Origin: Gammaproteobacteria bacterium
GTDB lineage: Bacteria; Pseudomonadota; Gammaproteobacteria; Chromatiales; Chromatiaceae
DNA: 9,356 bases
Direction of reading: 5' to 3'
NCBI GenBank assembly: GCA_006227775.1
Contig: SBFV01000446.1
Coordinates: 1 to 9,356 of the forward strand
Notes under the pieces: generated by a model
The model's database searches: none
What the model was told of the DNA's origin: nothing
What the model saw: only the letters and a program-made list of their open reading frames with translations
In this document: positions 8,399 to 9,356 of the stretch, in pieces
Numbering within the stretch: the stretch's first letter is position 1
How the letters are laid out: each line of letters opens with the position of its first letter
Made by a program: the position numbers and the translations under genes

Positions 8399-8526
8399 AG
8401 TGGGCCTGGCTATTCTCCGGTAATCCCTCGCCAATTACCAACCGCCCGCGGCCCCATGTCCCTATTCCCACCCCGCCAGACGCCACCCGACCCGAAAAAA
8501 CGGAGATGAATTTTAGACGCCTTTAG

Positions 8527-9356
8527 ATGATGACGTCTGCCCTCACCTCCCCGCCAACGGCAGGTGGCAACCGATCCAGCGAATGGCGCAACTACCCGAG
8601 CTGGCGGGCCCTGAATTGGTTTGGGTTCTATCGGCTCGCCCTGGCCCTGGGGCTCTGCCTGTTTCTCTTCGTCCCCCGCCTGGAGGCGCTGGTGGGGGGG
8701 CTGGAGCAGAACCCGGCGACCATCGGCATCGTCTTCGCCTACCTGGCCCTGGTGCTGCTCAGCCTGGCCTTTATCCGGGTAAGGCGCGGCGACAAGGCGA
8801 CCCTGGTCCACACCGGGGTCTTCATCGACCTGCTGGTCTTCAGCCTGCTGATGCATCTGGGCAATGGGGTCAATTCCCATTTCGGCCTGCCCATGGCTAT
8901 CGCCGTGGCGGCCGGGGCCCTGCTCATGGCAGGCCGTCTGTCGCTCCTCTTCGCCGCCTTCGCCACCACCGGGGTCATGGCGGTCCAGATCCATGCCCAT
9001 CTCTCGGGTCTGGGCTCCAGGGATGGCCTCACCCAGGCCGGTCTGCTCGGTGCCACCTTTGTTATGGTCGCCATCCTGGCCCATGTCCTCTACCGTCGCA
9101 TCCAGGCGGCGGAATGCCTCGCCGCCAGCCGCCAGGTGGATATCGACGATCTGAATAAACTCAATGCCTTCATCATCCAGCGCATGGATATCGGCGTCCT
9201 GGTTGTCGACGAGGACCGCCGCGTTCGGCTCATCAATGCCGCCGCCAGCGCACTCCTGGGAGGCCAGGATATCCAACAGCGACTCCTGGCGCAGTCCACC
9301 CCCGAACTCGCGGCCTGGATCCAGCAGCCATCACCAGACGCTATCCCCCGGGTTGG
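8527..9356 (+). CDS. pilS: PilS-type sensor histidine kinase, N-terminal part (runs off window)
   Basis: PilS is the inner-membrane sensor kinase that, with the regulator PilR, controls pilin transcription through sigma-54. From the ATG at 8527 the frame is open for 276 codons to the right edge. The sequence shows six likely membrane segments, near residues 32-50, 64-83, 95-112, 119-136, 137-153 and 171-190. A linker, DDLNKLNAFIIQRMDIGVLV (208-227), then enters a PAS domain, VVDEDRRVRLINAAASALLG (226-245). LN.FIIQRMDIGVLVVD is characteristic of PilS. The kinase H-box and ATPase domain lie beyond the window, so activity cannot be checked. An in-frame TAG at 8524-8526 touches the start, so translation begins at 8527 or the adjacent ATG at 8530. 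Neither has a normal Shine-Dalgarno; GGAG (8502-8505) is 21 bases away. A generic PAS histidine kinase is the alternative. Confidence 0.85.
   Translation, partial: MMTSALTSPPTAGGNRSSEWRNYPSWRALNWFGFYRLALALGLCLFLFVPRLEALVGGLEQNPATIGIVFAYLALVLLSLAFIRVRRGDKATLVHTGVFIDLLVFSLLMHLGNGVNSHFGLPMAIAVAAGALLMAGRLSLLFAAFATTGVMAVQIHAHLSGLGSRDGLTQAGLLGATFVMVAILAHVLYRRIQAAECLAASRQVDIDDLNKLNAFIIQRMDIGVLVVDEDRRVRLINAAASALLGGQDIQQRLLAQSTPELAAWIQQPSPDAIPRV

Larger units (their letters stand above)
8197..8526. other. Divergent spacer between sucC and pilS with hairpins and a palindrome
   Basis: No gene is supported in these 330 bases. The minus-strand frames at 8210-8434 and 8262-8486 overlap each other in different frames and look like no known protein. 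The stretch contains two adjacent hairpins (8300-8334 and 8336-8353), the 10-base palindrome ATGCCGGCAT (8389-8398), and a six-codon mini-frame (8506-8526) ending directly at the pilS start. The sucC and pilS promoters should lie here but could not be placed with confidence. Confidence 0.6.

Noticed and set aside
8410..9276. Minus-strand 288-codon frame opposite the pilS-type gene
   Set aside because: The plus-strand product has clear membrane segments and a PilS PAS start, whereas this frame is Gln/Glu/Gly-rich shadow sequence.

Overview
The window is GC-rich, densely coded bacterial chromosome. Its gene content (ParE very close to the E. coli type, XseB-IspA, FolE2, PbpG, SucCD, PilS) points to a gammaproteobacterium. 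The combination of high GC, FolE2 beside ispA, and sucCD divergent from a PilS-type kinase suggests Chromatiales (purple sulfur bacteria and relatives). That placement is inferred from protein similarity by eye and is not proven.

Layout, left to right. Positions 1-1757 (minus) hold parE, the ATPase subunit of topoisomerase IV, whose C-terminal end lies beyond the left edge. A 305-base divergent spacer (1758-2062) carries a plausible promoter for the plus-strand pair xseB (2063-2305) and ispA (2298-3197), which overlap by 8 bases. A 265-base spacer with a hairpin and a short direct repeat leads to folE2 (3463-4287). This is followed by a small membrane-anchored proline-rich protein of unknown function (4349-4756). 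Facing it is pbpG (4796-5734, minus), a D-Ala-D-Ala endopeptidase.

Positions 5735-6142 hold no intact gene. The stretch contains an AT-rich patch, a hairpin with a T-run, and a 36-codon remnant of the start of a response-regulator receiver domain (5971-6081, minus). The sucCD operon (sucC 7027-8196, sucD 6143-7012, both minus) encodes succinyl-CoA synthetase. A 330-base divergent spacer with adjacent hairpins and a palindrome separates sucC from a PilS-type sensor kinase gene (8527 to the right edge, plus), which is cut off after its PAS domain begins.

The genes are mostly core housekeeping: DNA decatenation, exonuclease VII, prenyl diphosphate synthesis, the first step of folate/7-deazaguanine synthesis, peptidoglycan remodelling and the TCA cycle, plus the start of the type IV pilus regulatory pair. 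I see no CRISPR array, tRNA, rRNA, insertion sequence or prophage, and no convincing new multi-gene system. The points most worth a second look are the truncated receiver remnant, the absence of dxs between ispA and folE2, the proline-rich orphan protein, and the structured spacers.
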